Of a DNA stretch of 64,000 bases, positions 44,701-54,127 are shown one piece after another. The first letter of the stretch is position 1, and the number at the start of each line of letters is the position of its first letter. A program made the position numbers and the translations under genes. The notes beneath the pieces are model-generated. The model was not told where the DNA came from and did no database searches. It saw only the letters and a program-made list of their open reading frames with translations. The stretch spans positions 310,001 to 374,000 of the forward strand of contig LARU01000002.1 in assembly GCA_001274695.2 (NCBI GenBank), read 5' to 3'. Source of the DNA: Azoarcus sp. PA01. GTDB taxonomy: Bacteria; Pseudomonadota; Gammaproteobacteria; Burkholderiales; Rhodocyclaceae.

Positions 44701-47700
44701 CTCAACGCGAGCGAAGCCGACTCGCAACTTCACGCCCGGCTGGCCAGTTCCGTGATCCATGCCAACGCCTCCCTGCGCCCCGAGGCGGCCGTGCTGGTCA
44801 AGAACCGCCGCGGGCAGTCCGGGTTGTGGGGCTACGCGATCTCCGGCGACCTGCCGATCGTACTGCTGCAGATCGCGGACGCGGCCAACATCGAGCTCGT
44901 GCGTCAACTCGTCCAGGCCCACGCCTACTGGCGCCTGAAAGGGCTGGCGGTGGATCTCGTGATCTGGAACGAGGACCACGCCGGTTACCGACAACGGCTG
45001 CAGGAACAGATCATGGGGCTGATCGCCTCGGGCACCGAAGCGAGCGTCATCGACCGACCGGGGGGCATCTTCGTGCGACCGGCCGAGCAGATCTCGAGCG
45101 ACGACCGCATCCTGTTCCAGTCGGTCGCGCGCGTCGTTCTGAGCGACCGCCACGGCACGCTCGCCGAACAACTCGACCGTCGCGGGCCCGTCGACTCCCG
45201 CCCGCCACCGTTCGTGCCGAGCCGCGTCTCCCGGGCCGGGGCCAGCGCCGACGCCGCAGCCGCCGATGAAGGGCTACCCCGCGAGCTGATCCTGTTCAAC
45301 GGCGTGGGCGGATTCACCCCTGACGGGGAGGAATACGTCATTGCGCTTGCGCCCGGGCGGGTGACGCCGGCGCCGTGGGTGAACGTCCTCGCGAACCCCG
45401 GGTTCGGGACGGTCGTCTCGGAGAGCGGGGTCGCGTGCACCTGGAGCGAGAACGCGCACGAATTCCGCCTCACACCGTGGCACAACGACCCGGTGAGCGA
45501 TTCGGGCGGCGAAGCGCTGTATCTGCGCGACGAAGAGACCGGCCAGTTCTGGTCGCCGACGCCGCTGCCTGCCCGCGCAGGGACGTCCTACGTCGTCCGC
45601 CACGGATTCGGTTACAGCGTTTTCGAGACCTGCGCCGAAGGCATCCGCTCCGAACTGTGGGTGTATGTGGCCCGGGATGCGGCCGTCAAATTCTCGGTGC
45701 TGAAACTCCGAAACGAATCGGGCCGGCCGCGCCGGCTGTCGGCGACCGGCTACGTCGAGTGGGTGCTCGGGGACTTGCGCGCGAAATCCTCGATGCACGT
45801 CAGCACCGAAATCGATCCGCGCAGCGGTGCACTGTATGCGCGAAACCCATACAGCACCGAGTTCGGTGAGCGGGTCGCGTTCTTCGACGTGGATGACCCG
45901 ACGCGCAACCTGAGCGGCGACCGCACGGAATTCCTCGGGCGCAACGGCACGCTGGAAAATCCTGCCGCGCTGAGTCGCTCGCGCCTTTCCGGCAAGTTCG
46001 GCGCTGCGCTGGATCCGTGCGGCGCAATCCAGGTGAGCATCGATCTGGCCGACGGGCACGAGCACGAGATCGTGTTCCGGCTCGGGGTCGGGCAAAACCT
46101 GGACGACGCCAGCGAGCTCGTGCAGCGCTTCCGCGGCACCCTTGCCGCACGCAACGCCCTGGAAGCGGTGCATCGATACTGGCGCCATACGCTCGGCGCA
46201 GTGCAGATCGAAACACCCGATCCGTCGCTCGATGTGCTGGCGAACGGCTGGCTCGTGTACCAGACGCTCGCGTGCCGCATGTGGGCCCGCAGCGGCTACT
46301 ACCAGTCGGGTGGCGCTTTCGGTTTCCGCGACCAGCTGCAGGACAGCATGGCGCTGGTGCACGCGGAACCCGGGCTCGTGCGTGCGCACCTGCTGCTGTG
46401 CGCAAGTCGGCAGTACGCGGAAGGCGACGTGCAGCACTGGTGGCACCCGCCGTCGGGGCGGGGCGTGCGTACGCGGTGTTCGGACGACTACCTGTGGCTG
46501 CCGCTGGCGGTGTGCCGCTATGTGACGAGCACCGGCGACAGCGCGGTGCTGGACGAAGCCATGCATTTCCTCGAAGGCCGTCCGGTGAACCCCGAGGACG
46601 ACTCCTACTACGATCTGCCCGGCCGCTCCGTCGAGGTGGCGAGCCTGTACGAGCACTGCGTGCGCGCGATCCGGCACGCCCTGCGTTTCGGCCAGCACGG
46701 CCTGCCGCTGATCGGCTCGGGCGACTGGAACGACGGCATGAACCGCGTCGGAATCCAGGGCAAGGGCGAGAGCGTCTGGCTCGGTTTCTTCCTGTGCACC
46801 GTGCTCGCGCAGTTCGCCCCGCTCGCTCGCGCCCATGGCGACCCCTCCTTCGCTGAACTGTGCCTCGCGGAAGGCGAGCAGCTGCGTGAAGGCATCGAGC
46901 AGCACGCGTGGGATGGCGAGTGGTATCGGCGCGCGTGGTTCGACGACGGCACGCCGCTGGGCTCCGCGGGCAATGCGGAGTGCCGCATCGATTCGATCTC
47001 GCAGAGCTGGTCCGTGCTGTCCGGGGCCGGCGACGCGATGCGTTCGCACAGGGCGATGAAAGCGGTCGACGAGCGGCTCGTGCGCCGCGACTGCGCGCTC
47101 ATGCAGCTTCTCGATCCACCTTTCGACAAGTCGCCCCTCGATCCCGGCTACATCCGCGGCTATGTGCCGGGCGTGCGCGAGAACGGCGGGCAGTACACCC
47201 ACGCTGCGATCTGGGCGGCGATGGCCTGGGCCGCATTGGGCGAGTGCGAGCGCGCGTGGGAGTTGCTGACGATGATCAACCCCGTCAACCACACGCTATC
47301 CGCGGAGGGAATCGCGACCTACAAAGCGGAACCCTATGTCGTCGCCGCCGACGTCTACGCGGTCGCGCCGCACGTCGGCCGCGGGGGCTGGAGCTGGTAC
47401 ACGGGCTCGGCCGGCTGGATGTACCAGTTGGTCGTCGAATCGCTGCTGGGCCTGCGCCTCGCCGGCGCCACCCTGCATCTGGCGCCCTGCCTGCCCGCCG
47501 ACTGGCCCGGGTACACGATCCGCTATCGGTATCGGGAAACCGTTTATCACATCGCCGTGTCGCAAACGCATGGCGGCGGCGATGCACAGAGCGGGGTGAC
47601 GTCCGTTACGGTGGATGGCGTCGAACGACCCGACAGGACGCTCCCCCTCATCGATGACCGGCAGGAGCACCGGGTCGAAGTCGACGTCAGCGCGAGGTAA
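38743..47700 (+). CDS. ndvB: Cyclic beta-1,2-glucan synthase (GT84-GH94, NdvB/Cgs type)
   Basis: A 2985-residue inner-membrane enzyme that makes periplasmic cyclic beta-1,2-glucans. Membrane helices lie near residues 459-516, 882-922 and 1006-1052. The glucosyltransferase part has TLDTDTQLP near 685 and the RHRWIRGDWQ motif near 835. A glycoamylase-like domain follows (HHQGMSLLALAYL near 1614), then two GT36-type segments. The C-terminal GH94 phosphorylase-like domain contains GSGDWNDGMNR near 2658, with the catalytic Asp of the DWND motif; it sets ring size. The GTG at 38743 overlaps the BON stop. An ATG at 38827 (MAAPVQAR) is the main alternative, but neither has a strong ribosome site. Products act in osmoadaptation and surface interaction. 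Confidence 0.93.
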   Translation: MRKAGRGLRDDITVGSGRGGPLPFVRKSMAAPVQARHDDLVATLRQLKVRLHGSGRPRVPLDEEPPLRSELFSADQMEQHGKALGASHRLASGGAPDQLLDRLAANENALVDVCRLLTAAATENQRSTPAAEWLLDNFYLIEEQIHTAKRHLPKDYSRELPRLDDARAGRSAGRPRVYDIALETVAHGDGRVDTESLSRFVAAYQTVSPLRLGELWAIPIMLRLALIENLRRVGTRIAAAWEERDLAGSWADRMTETAEKDPKSLILVIADMARSNPPMGSAFVAELARRLQGRGPALALPLTWIEQRLAESGLTIEQSVQSENQQQAADQVSISNSIGSLRVLGAIDWREFVESLSVVEQTLLEDPAGVYGRMDFATRDRYRHATEAIARKGRLAEGEVARKAVELARAGAARAVDSGSTDRAAHVGFYLIDKGLAELERAADVPLPAFEAWQRIAKRMPLIPYLGTIALITLLVTGWLLSQASGSGLSVWMLLAVGFVSLLAVSQLAVALVNWLATLLAAPHPLPRMDFSKGIPPHSRTLVVVPTMLTSASNIEDLVEALEVRFLANRDSSLHFGLLTDFLDADQESLPEDGPLMQLAGTRIDELNEKYGRDEGPPRDDIFFLFHRPRRWNPQERVWMGHERKRGKLAELNALLRAHERGAAEPGFALVVGGIAVLSGVKYVITLDTDTQLPRDTARQLVSALAHPLNRARYDTAKRRVCEGYAILQPRVSVSLPGTNRSRYARLYGGEPGIDPYTRAVSDVYQDVFGEGSFIGKGIYDVDAFEQALDGCFPENRILSHDLLEGCYARAGLLSDVQVYEDYPARYGADVSRRHRWIRGDWQLAGWLLRRVPGEGARRLTNPLTMLSQWKLADNLRRSLVPAALTLLLLSGWALLSSPGLWTMAVIGILLIPSLCAVVLDLFRKPAEVLMRQHLAAVARSAARRFMQVGFELACLPYEAFFSLDAIARTAWRMTVTQRKLLEWKPSGEVDRESAGQDRGALAAAIRTMWVGPAIAAMMAIHLALSRPEVLAVAAPVLLLWFASPALAWWISRPLARRKPSLTAGQTLFLRALSRRTWAFFDTFVGEDDHWLPPDNFQEYRVAAIAHRTSPTNIGLALLANLSAYDFGYLPGGRLVERTANTLRTMHDLERHRGHFYNWYDTQTLQPLLPLYISTVDSGNLAGHLLTLRAGLLSLADDPIVPARLFDGLADTFEILAQTLEGTDGRLPDQVATCRNELASPMAGQPLTLAAAHATLLRLAACAAALATAVVAPAGGDPTVPESESHGWARALVRQCNDALDELDHLAPWLSQPGPPPGLEAHSASAALVALPGLLALRQLARLDTELGPGLAARLHAQPKSAEHAWLGDLQRSVAEASARARDRIAAIDRLAVQCGEFAQMDYDFLFDKTRHLLVIGYNVAECRADVSYYDLLASEARLSSFVAIAQGQLPQESWFALGRLLIGAGGEPVLLSWSGSMFEYLMPLLVMPMYDNTLLDQTCKAAVARQIEYGIQRGVPWGMSESCYNTVDLHLNYQYRAFGVPGLGLKRGLADDLVIAPYASVLALMVAPEQACANLQRLSAEGFLGKFGFYEAIDYTPARQRRGQSHVVVRAFMAHHQGMSLLALAYLVLDRPMQRRFESDRLFQAVMLLLQERIPKATALFSHTAQLSDVRATSVAAEMQIRVFTSPDTPIPEVQLLSNGRYHVMVTNAGGGYSRWKDLAVTRWREDGTCDNRGTFCYLRDLTNGPGGEFWSTGHQPTLRQAHSYEAIFSEGRAEFRRRDAVGGGDFETYTEIVVSPEDDIELRRVRITNRSGLRREIEVTSYAEVVIAPPDADALHPAFSNLFVQTEILRERRAILCTRRPRSAGEHVPWMLHLMAVHGADVGEVSYETDRLRFIGRTRSTADPLAMSDTGALSGTDGSVLDPIVAIRRWLVLDPEQSATIDIVSGIGESRDIAVGLIDKYQDRHLADRVFDLTWTHSQVVLRQLNASEADSQLHARLASSVIHANASLRPEAAVLVKNRRGQSGLWGYAISGDLPIVLLQIADAANIELVRQLVQAHAYWRLKGLAVDLVIWNEDHAGYRQRLQEQIMGLIASGTEASVIDRPGGIFVRPAEQISSDDRILFQSVARVVLSDRHGTLAEQLDRRGPVDSRPPPFVPSRVSRAGASADAAAADEGLPRELILFNGVGGFTPDGEEYVIALAPGRVTPAPWVNVLANPGFGTVVSESGVACTWSENAHEFRLTPWHNDPVSDSGGEALYLRDEETGQFWSPTPLPARAGTSYVVRHGFGYSVFETCAEGIRSELWVYVARDAAVKFSVLKLRNESGRPRRLSATGYVEWVLGDLRAKSSMHVSTEIDPRSGALYARNPYSTEFGERVAFFDVDDPTRNLSGDRTEFLGRNGTLENPAALSRSRLSGKFGAALDPCGAIQVSIDLADGHEHEIVFRLGVGQNLDDASELVQRFRGTLAARNALEAVHRYWRHTLGAVQIETPDPSLDVLANGWLVYQTLACRMWARSGYYQSGGAFGFRDQLQDSMALVHAEPGLVRAHLLLCASRQYAEGDVQHWWHPPSGRGVRTRCSDDYLWLPLAVCRYVTSTGDSAVLDEAMHFLEGRPVNPEDDSYYDLPGRSVEVASLYEHCVRAIRHALRFGQHGLPLIGSGDWNDGMNRVGIQGKGESVWLGFFLCTVLAQFAPLARAHGDPSFAELCLAEGEQLREGIEQHAWDGEWYRRAWFDDGTPLGSAGNAECRIDSISQSWSVLSGAGDAMRSHRAMKAVDERLVRRDCALMQLLDPPFDKSPLDPGYIRGYVPGVRENGGQYTHAAIWAAMAWAALGECERAWELLTMINPVNHTLSAEGIATYKAEPYVVAADVYAVAPHVGRGGWSWYTGSAGWMYQLVVESLLGLRLAGATLHLAPCLPADWPGYTIRYRYRETVYHIAVSQTHGGGDAQSGVTSVTVDGVERPDRTLPLIDDRQEHRVEVDVSAR

Positions 47701-47802
47701 GTCCGCACCTTCCCCCTTGCCGCCGGACGGCGCGCCGCGCGCCACCTGGACTGCGAGGCTCGCGGCCGCTTCATTGGCTCGATTCGTCGCCTCTCGGCCC
47801 CG

Positions 47803-49095
47803 TCACAGCTGCGACTTCAGCGGCAGCACGAATTTCTCGATCAGCTTGTCCTTCATCGGCCGCTGCTGCCACATTTCATAGGTGTAGCGCTGCGCCTGCG
47901 CGAGGTCGGACTCGAAGACCGCGATCATTTTCTCGGCGAACGGCGGGTCGTAGAGATTGAGACTCGCCTCGTCGTTGAGGCGGAACGAACGGATGTCGAA
48001 ATTCGTGGACCCGACCGACACCACCTCGCGGTCGACCACCAGCAGCTTCGTATGCAGCATCGTCGGCTGGTATTCGTGGATCTCGATGCCGGCCTGCAGC
48101 AGCGGACCCCATCCGGCTTTCGACGCGAACCGCACTGCGTCCGAGTCGATGTACGGGCCGGGCAGCAGGACGCGGACGCGCACGCCGCGTTCGCGCGCGG
48201 CAATCAGCGCCTTGACGATCAGCTCGTCCGGCACGAAGTACGACGCCGCGAGGTCGATTGATTGTTTAGCGGCGCTCACCGCCATCATGTACATCAGGTG
48301 CATGCTCTCGCTGCCGCCCGACGGCGACGCGAGGAAAAGGTGCGCGGCGACGTCGCCGACCGGGGACAGCTCCGGGAAATAGGCCGGACCGCTGAGCACT
48401 TCGCCGGTCGTCTTGATCCAGTTGTCGTTGAACGCCGCCTGCATCTGCGCGACGGCCGGACCCTCGATGCGGTAATGGGAATCGCGCCAGTGCTCGGGAT
48501 CCTGGGCGTGTCCGAGCCACTGGTCCGCGATGCCGACCCCGCCGGTGAAGCCGATGCGCCCGTCGACAACCAGCAACTTGCGGTGCGTGCGGTTGTTGAG
48601 CCGATCGAGCGAGTACCAGTGCAACGGCCGGTAGCGATGCACCCGCACCCCGGCCTGCTCCATTTTCCGCAGCAGGCGCTCGTCCATCTTGATGCTGCCG
48701 GCCCAGTCGATCGTGACATTGACCGGGATGCCGGCTTGCGCACGCTCGGCGAGCGCGTCGGAGAACTCCCTGCCGATTTCGCCGGACCAGTAGATGTACG
48801 TCTCGAACGTGATCGAAGCGCGGGCTCCACGAATGGCCTGCAGCATCGCCGGGAATATCTCGTCACCATTCTGCAGCGCAGTGACGCGATTGCCTCCGAT
48901 GATCGGCGGTCCCAGCAGCACCGACATCTCGCGCCGGAACTGCGGCGTGGCGACTGCGAAGCGGTGCGCGAGCACCTGTTCGAGCTTTTTTTCCGGGGTG
49001 GAGAAGTTCATCCCTACCAACGCCACGACTCCGGTGCCCACCGCCGTGATCGCGGCAGTCCAGAGCATGCGTTTAGACATCCATTTGCGTGGCAT
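47803..49095 (-). CDS. cls: Cardiolipin synthase-like phospholipase D protein
   Basis: A 430-residue inner-membrane protein with one N-terminal anchor (about 8-29) and two PLD repeats. Both HKD motifs are intact: HRKLLVVDGRIGFTGG, then HTKLLVVDREVVSVGSTN. It should condense phosphatidylglycerol to cardiolipin. Start codons at 49095 and 49080 are both possible; I prefer 49095, with AAAGGG 7 nt upstream. It is convergent with the glucan synthase and divergent from putA. Confidence 0.9.
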   Translation of the reverse strand: MPRKWMSKRMLWTAAITAVGTGVVALVGMNFSTPEKKLEQVLAHRFAVATPQFRREMSVLLGPPIIGGNRVTALQNGDEIFPAMLQAIRGARASITFETYIYWSGEIGREFSDALAERAQAGIPVNVTIDWAGSIKMDERLLRKMEQAGVRVHRYRPLHWYSLDRLNNRTHRKLLVVDGRIGFTGGVGIADQWLGHAQDPEHWRDSHYRIEGPAVAQMQAAFNDNWIKTTGEVLSGPAYFPELSPVGDVAAHLFLASPSGGSESMHLMYMMAVSAAKQSIDLAASYFVPDELIVKALIAARERGVRVRVLLPGPYIDSDAVRFASKAGWGPLLQAGIEIHEYQPTMLHTKLLVVDREVVSVGSTNFDIRSFRLNDEASLNLYDPPFAEKMIAVFESDLAQAQRYTYEMWQQRPMKDKLIEKFVLPLKSQL

Positions 49096-49464
49096 GGAAA
49101 AGCCCTTTCGGCGAGATGCAGGCAGTCCGGCGCGGCAGCTTCGCGTACGGCCCGCGACGTGGGAAATTGAAACACAGAAGCGCATGAGGAGGGGAGCCCT
49201 GCTTACCCGAAGTGATCTGTGCGGCCCGCTGCGACGCGCCTCGACCCTGTTTCTGCACCGGCCGGTCGTCAAAACGCTCTCATGGCGCACAGCGGCGGGG
49301 TTCGGCATTGAAGGGGCGGTGCGTAAGGCCGTCCAATCGTGCAAGAATCCCGTCCACCCGTCGCTGTCCGCCCGGCCCGATCACCGACGCGGGCCGGCGG
49401 GCCGATGCGTGTACGCGAGCGGTGGCCGCAGCACCCGATCGCGCTTTCAGGAGGCCTCCTCGCG
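49096..49464. other. Intergenic region between cls and putA
   Basis: These 369 bp separate two divergent genes and should carry both promoters. I find no convincing sigma-70 hexamer pair, no large palindrome and no small gene with a ribosome site. Confidence 0.4.
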
Positions 49465-52400
49465 ATGAAGCCCGAAATCCCTGATCCCGCCACCGCCGCG
49501 CTCCCCGCCACCGCCCGCTCCGAACTGCGCCGCCACATCGATGCCGCGTGGCGCACGCCCGAACCCGAGTGCGTGCCGGCGTTGATCCGCGCCGCGCGGC
49601 TCGATGCGGAAATGCAGGCGCACATCGCCACGCAGGCGCGCGAGCTGGTCGCAGGACTGCGCGCGACGCGCACCCGCTCGAGCGGCGTCGACGCGCTGAT
49701 GAAGGAGTTTTCGCTGTCGAGCCAGGAAGGCGTCGCGCTGATGTGCCTCGCCGAAGCGCTGCTGCGCGTGCCGGACTCCGCGACTGCCGACCGGCTGATC
49801 CGCGACAAGCTCGCCCACCGCGACTGGCATGCGCACCTCGGCCACAGCCCGTCGCTGTTCGTCAACGCCGCGACGTGGGGGCTGCTCGTAACCGGAAGGC
49901 TCGTGACGACGAGCAGCGCGCACGGGCTTTCGAGCGCGCTCTCGCGGATGCTCGCGCGCGGCGGCGAACCGCTGATCCGCCGCGGCATGGACCTGGCGAT
50001 GCGCCTGCTCGGCGAGCAGTTCGTCACCGGCCGCAGCATCGCCGAAGCGCTCGAGCGCAGCGCCACGGCGCGGCGGCGCGGCTACCGCTACTCGTTCGAC
50101 ATGCTCGGGGAGGCGGCGATGACGGCGGCCGACGCGCGGCGCTACCTGGCGGGCTACGAGCAGGCGATCCACGCCATCGGCAAAGCGTCGGCCGGCCGTG
50201 GCGTGGTCGACGGCGACGGCATTTCGGTCAAGCTGTCGGCGCTGCATCCGCGCTACGTGTGGTCGCAGCGCGAGCGCGTGATCATTGAGCTGCTGCGGCG
50301 GCTGAAATCGCTATGCGTGCTGGCGAGGCACTACGACCTCGGCCTGAACATCGACGCCGAGGAAGCCGACCGTCTGGACCTGTCGCTCGACCTGCTCGAA
50401 GCGCTCGCGCTCGACGACGAGCTCGCCGGGTGGCAAGGTTTGGGTTTCGTCGTGCAGGCGTACCAAAAGCGCGCTCCGCAGGTCGTCGACTGGCTCATCG
50501 AACTGGCGCGGCGCAGCGGCCGGCGCCTGATGGTGCGGCTCGTCAAGGGCGCGTACTGGGACGCGGAAATCAAGCGCGCCCAGGTCGAGGGCCTCGCCGG
50601 TTACCCCGTGTTCACGCGCAAGCTCTACACCGATGTCGCCTACCTCGCGTGCGCCAAACAGCTGCTCGCGGCGCGCGACGTCCTCTATCCGCAGTTCGCG
50701 ACGCACAACGCCCACACGCTCTCGGCGGTGTTCCAGCTTGCCGGCGACGACTACGCAGCCGGCGACTACGAGTTCCAGTGCCTGCACGGCATGGGCGAGC
50801 CGCTCTACGACCAGGTCGTCGGCGACGCCCCCCCGCGGCGCAGAGTGCGCATCTACGCGCCGGTCGGCAGCCACGAGACGCTGCTCGCCTACCTCGTGCG
50901 GCGCCTGCTCGAAAACGGCGCGAACTCGAGCTTCGTCAATCGCATCGTCGATGAAAACGTGAGCATCGACGCACTGGTCGCCGACCCGGTCGAGGAGGCG
51001 CTACCGCTCGCCGGCGCACCTCACCCGGGGATTCCGCTGCCGGCCGACCTGTACGGCAGCGAGCGGCGCAATTCGGCGGGCCACGACCTTGCGAGCGAGC
51101 CGGTCCGCGACCGTATCGGTGCCGCATTGCAGCGCAGCTGCAGCGTCGTGCGCCGCGCCGGGCCGCTGCTCGCGAACGGTGCAGCGTCGCCCGCGTCGCG
51201 CGGCAACATGCACGCGGTGCGCAATCCGGCGGACCACTCGGACGTCGTCGGGATGGTCGTTCATGCCGACGAGGCCGACGTCGAACGGGCGCTCGCCGCG
51301 GCGTCGGGGGCTGCCCCGGCGTGGGCGATGCGGGCGGCGGCGGCGCGCGCCGCGTGCCTCGAGCGCGCCGCCGAACTGATCGAGCGCGACACCGACGAGC
51401 TCGTCGCGCTGGCGGTGCGCGAAGCCGGCAAGTCATGGGCCAATGCTCTTGGGGAAGTGCGCGAGGCGGTCGATTTCTGCCGCTACTACGCTGCCCAAGT
51501 GCGCGACTTCGACAACGCGACCCATGTCGCCCTCGGACCGGTGCTGTGCATCAGCCCGTGGAATTTCCCGCTGGCGATTTTCACCGGACAGATCGCGGCG
51601 GCGCTCGCCGCAGGCAACCCGGTGCTCGCCAAACCGGCCGAACCGACGCCGCTGATCGCCGCCGCGGCAGTGGCCCTGTTCCGCGAAGCCGGCGTGCCGG
51701 CAGCCGTCCTGCAGTTGCTGCCCGGCGGCGGCGAGACCGTCGGCGCAGCGCTGGTCGCCGACCCGCGCGTGCGCGGCGTGCTGTTCACCGGCTCGGTCGA
51801 AGTCGCGACGCAGATCCATCGCGCGCTCGCAAAACGCGGCGGCGACGTGCCGCTGATCGCCGAAACCGGCGGGCAGAACGCGATGATCGTCGATTCGACG
51901 GCGCTCGCCGAGCAGGTGGTCGTCGACGCGATCGCGTCGGCGTTCGACTCCGCCGGCCAGCGCTGCTCGGCGCTGCGCGTGCTGTGCCTGCAGCACGACA
52001 TCGCCGACGCCGTGCTCGCGATGCTGCGCGGCGCGCTCGACGAAATGCGGCTCGGCGACCCGTCGGACGTGCGCAACGACATCGGCCCGGTCATCGACGC
52101 GGACGCCCAGGCGGCGCTCGAGCGCCACGTCGCCGCAATGTACGCACACGGCGCGAAAATCACTCGCCTCGCGTTGCCGCAGCGCTGCACCCGAGGCACT
52201 TTCGTCGCGCCGACGATCATCGAGGTCGGCGACATCCGCGACATCGGCGGCGAGCACTTCGGTCCGATCCTGCACGTGCTGCGCTACCGCGCTGGCGAAC
52301 TCGACCGCCTCATCGACGCGCTCAACGCGACCGGCTACGGCCTGACGATGGGCGTGCATTCGCGCATCGACGAGACGATCGACGCCGTGATCGCGCGCGC

Positions 52401-53141
52401 CCGCGTCGGCAACCTCTACGTCAACCGCAACATGATCGGCGCCGTCGTCGGTGTTCAGCCTTTTGGCGGCGAAGGGCTGTCCGGCACCGGTCCGAAAGCC
52501 GGGGCCCGCTGTATGTGCATCGCCTGCTGCGCCGCAGCCCGGGGCCGGCGCTGCAGGGGCGCGACCGGCTCCGGGACGACGAAGCGTTCGGCTGCCTCGT
52601 CGCCTGGCTCGACGACGCAGGACGGGTGTTGATCGACGCCGCCGGCCACGCCTTCCTGCTCGAGCGGATCGCCGCTTGCCGCGCGAGGCGCCTCGCCGGC
52701 CTGCGGCTCGCCCTGCCCGCCCCGACCGGCGAAGACAACAGCCTGCGTTTCGTCCCGCGCGGCCTCGTCGCCGGCGTCGCCGCGACTACCGTCGGGCGTC
52801 TGCACCAGCTCGTCGCCGCGCTCGCGAGCGGCAACTGCATCGTATTTGCGGACGATGCCGCGCATCGCGCGCTGTTCGACGCGCTGCCGGGCCCAGTGCG
52901 AAAAGCGGTGACGCTGGACAGCGACTGGGAAGGCCTTCCGTTTGGCGCGCTGCTGTTCGACGGCACTGTGGCAGAGGCCGACGCGTGGCGCGTGCGCCTC
53001 GCCGCACGCGATGGCCCGATCGTGCCGCTGCTGCAACCCGGACCCGAATACGATCCGGCGCGGCTCGTCCATGAGCGCACCGTCAGCATCAACACCGCTG
53101 CCGCTGGAGGCAATGCCAGCCTGATGGCGCTCGGCGCCTGA
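49465..53141 (+). pseudogene. putA: Proline dehydrogenase/P5C dehydrogenase PutA with a single-base frameshift
   Basis: A bifunctional enzyme that oxidises proline to glutamate in two FAD/NAD steps. The frame from 49465 encodes a helical arm, the PRODH barrel (KLSALHPRY, LVKGAYWDAEIK and QFATHNAHT) and the P5CDH domain (GPVLCISPWNFPLAIF, ETGGQNAMIV, catalytic Cys in SAGQRCSALR near residue 833). After GLSGTGPKAG the frame is lost at the G4 run 52501-52504 and stops at 52632. The conserved continuation GPLYVHRLLRR and about 210 further residues are intact one frame over, ending at 53141. One extra G would restore a 1225-residue type B PutA without an N-terminal DNA-binding domain. Either a real inactivation or a sequencing error. 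AGGAGG precedes the ATG. Confidence 0.88.
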
Positions 53142-53158
53142 CAGCAGTCAGTCCGGCG

Positions 53159-53722
53159 TCACTCGTCGGCGAGTTCCGGATATTCGCCGCGCAGCGTCTC
53201 CCCGTCGCGCCGCCAGGCGAGGCATTCGCCGACGAACGCGACGGCGCGAGAATCCGGCCAGCGCCGCGGGTCGGGGTCGATGGCGATCTGACGCGCGACG
53301 CGATCCGGCCAGGAAGCCTGCGTGTAGGTGTTGCCGACCTGAGTGATGAGGTCGGTCAGATGCGCGCAGCCTTCCGTGCCGCCGACGCGCTCACGAACCT
53401 GCCGGCCAAACCCGGGCCCGATGTGGAGCCCGATGAGGCGCCGATAAGCCGCAGCGGCATCCGGACACACTGCCGGCCATGGCGCCGCCATCATCCGCGC
53501 TTCCACATCGAGGATCGTGAACTCCTGGTCGATCAGGAACGTGATCGACATGTGATGGATCAGTTCGCCGGGACGGATCGGCTCGCGCGAGCGGAAAATC
53601 ATCTCCTGCGTTTTCTCGTCCGCGACCGTCGCTTCGACTTCATACAGGCCGTCCTTGCGGCGATAGGCCCGACAGGTGATCTGCCGCGTATGCACGAGTT
53701 CGCGCTCGCATTCCCCAAACAT
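53159..53722 (-). CDS. DUF2889 family protein
   Basis: A 187-residue soluble protein. ELVHTRQITCRAYRRKDG near the N-terminus, HHMSITFLIDQEFTILDVEA in the middle, and GTEGCAHLTDL in the C-terminal half are typical of DUF2889. The His/Asp/Cys content could bind a metal, but no activity is known. The ATG at 53722 has GGAGG 8 nt upstream; the frame extends further but without support. It is convergent with putA and lies downstream of the antiporter operon. Confidence 0.88.
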   Translation of the reverse strand: MFGECERELVHTRQITCRAYRRKDGLYEVEATVADEKTQEMIFRSREPIRPGELIHHMSITFLIDQEFTILDVEARMMAAPWPAVCPDAAAAYRRLIGLHIGPGFGRQVRERVGGTEGCAHLTDLITQVGNTYTQASWPDRVARQIAIDPDPRRWPDSRAVAFVGECLAWRRDGETLRGEYPELADE

Positions 53723-53815
53723 TCCAGCTTCCTCCGAAGCGGTGGCCGTGTTCGCCACCGCAATAGCAAAAATCAATGATAACGGTCGCCGGCGAGGATC
53801 GACAGCTGGGGCTGT

Positions 53816-54127
53816 TCAACCGCGCGGCCGGTAGAGCGAAGCGCGCATCAGCAGCATCGCGGTCACCGGCGAAGTCAGGACGACGAACACCGCGATCAGC
53901 AGTTCATGCACCACCGGCCGCTGCGCGAGCGCCGACGAAACCAGGATCGAGGCGAGCAGGATGCAGCCCGCGCCGAGCGTGCTTCCCATCGTCGGGGCGT
54001 GGATGCGGGCGTGAAAATCGTGCAGCCGCAGCAGTCCGAGCGAACCGACGAGCGTCAACAGACCGCCGACGACGAGCAGCGCGGCGGCAGGGAGCGCGGC
54101 CCACAACGGCACGTTCATCGCGTTCAC
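53816..54127 (-). CDS. phaG: Monovalent cation/H+ antiporter subunit G
   Basis: A 103-residue membrane protein with three helices. GLLTLVGSLGLLRLHDFHAR is the subunit G signature. The GTG at 54127 overlaps the phaF stop by 4 nt (GTGA), as at other joints of this operon; an ATG at 54118 is the alternative. It is the last gene of the Mrp/Pha operon, required for the assembled hetero-oligomeric antiporter. Confidence 0.88.
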   Translation of the reverse strand: MNAMNVPLWAALPAAALLVVGGLLTLVGSLGLLRLHDFHARIHAPTMGSTLGAGCILLASILVSSALAQRPVVHELLIAVFVVLTSPVTAMLLMRASLYRPRG

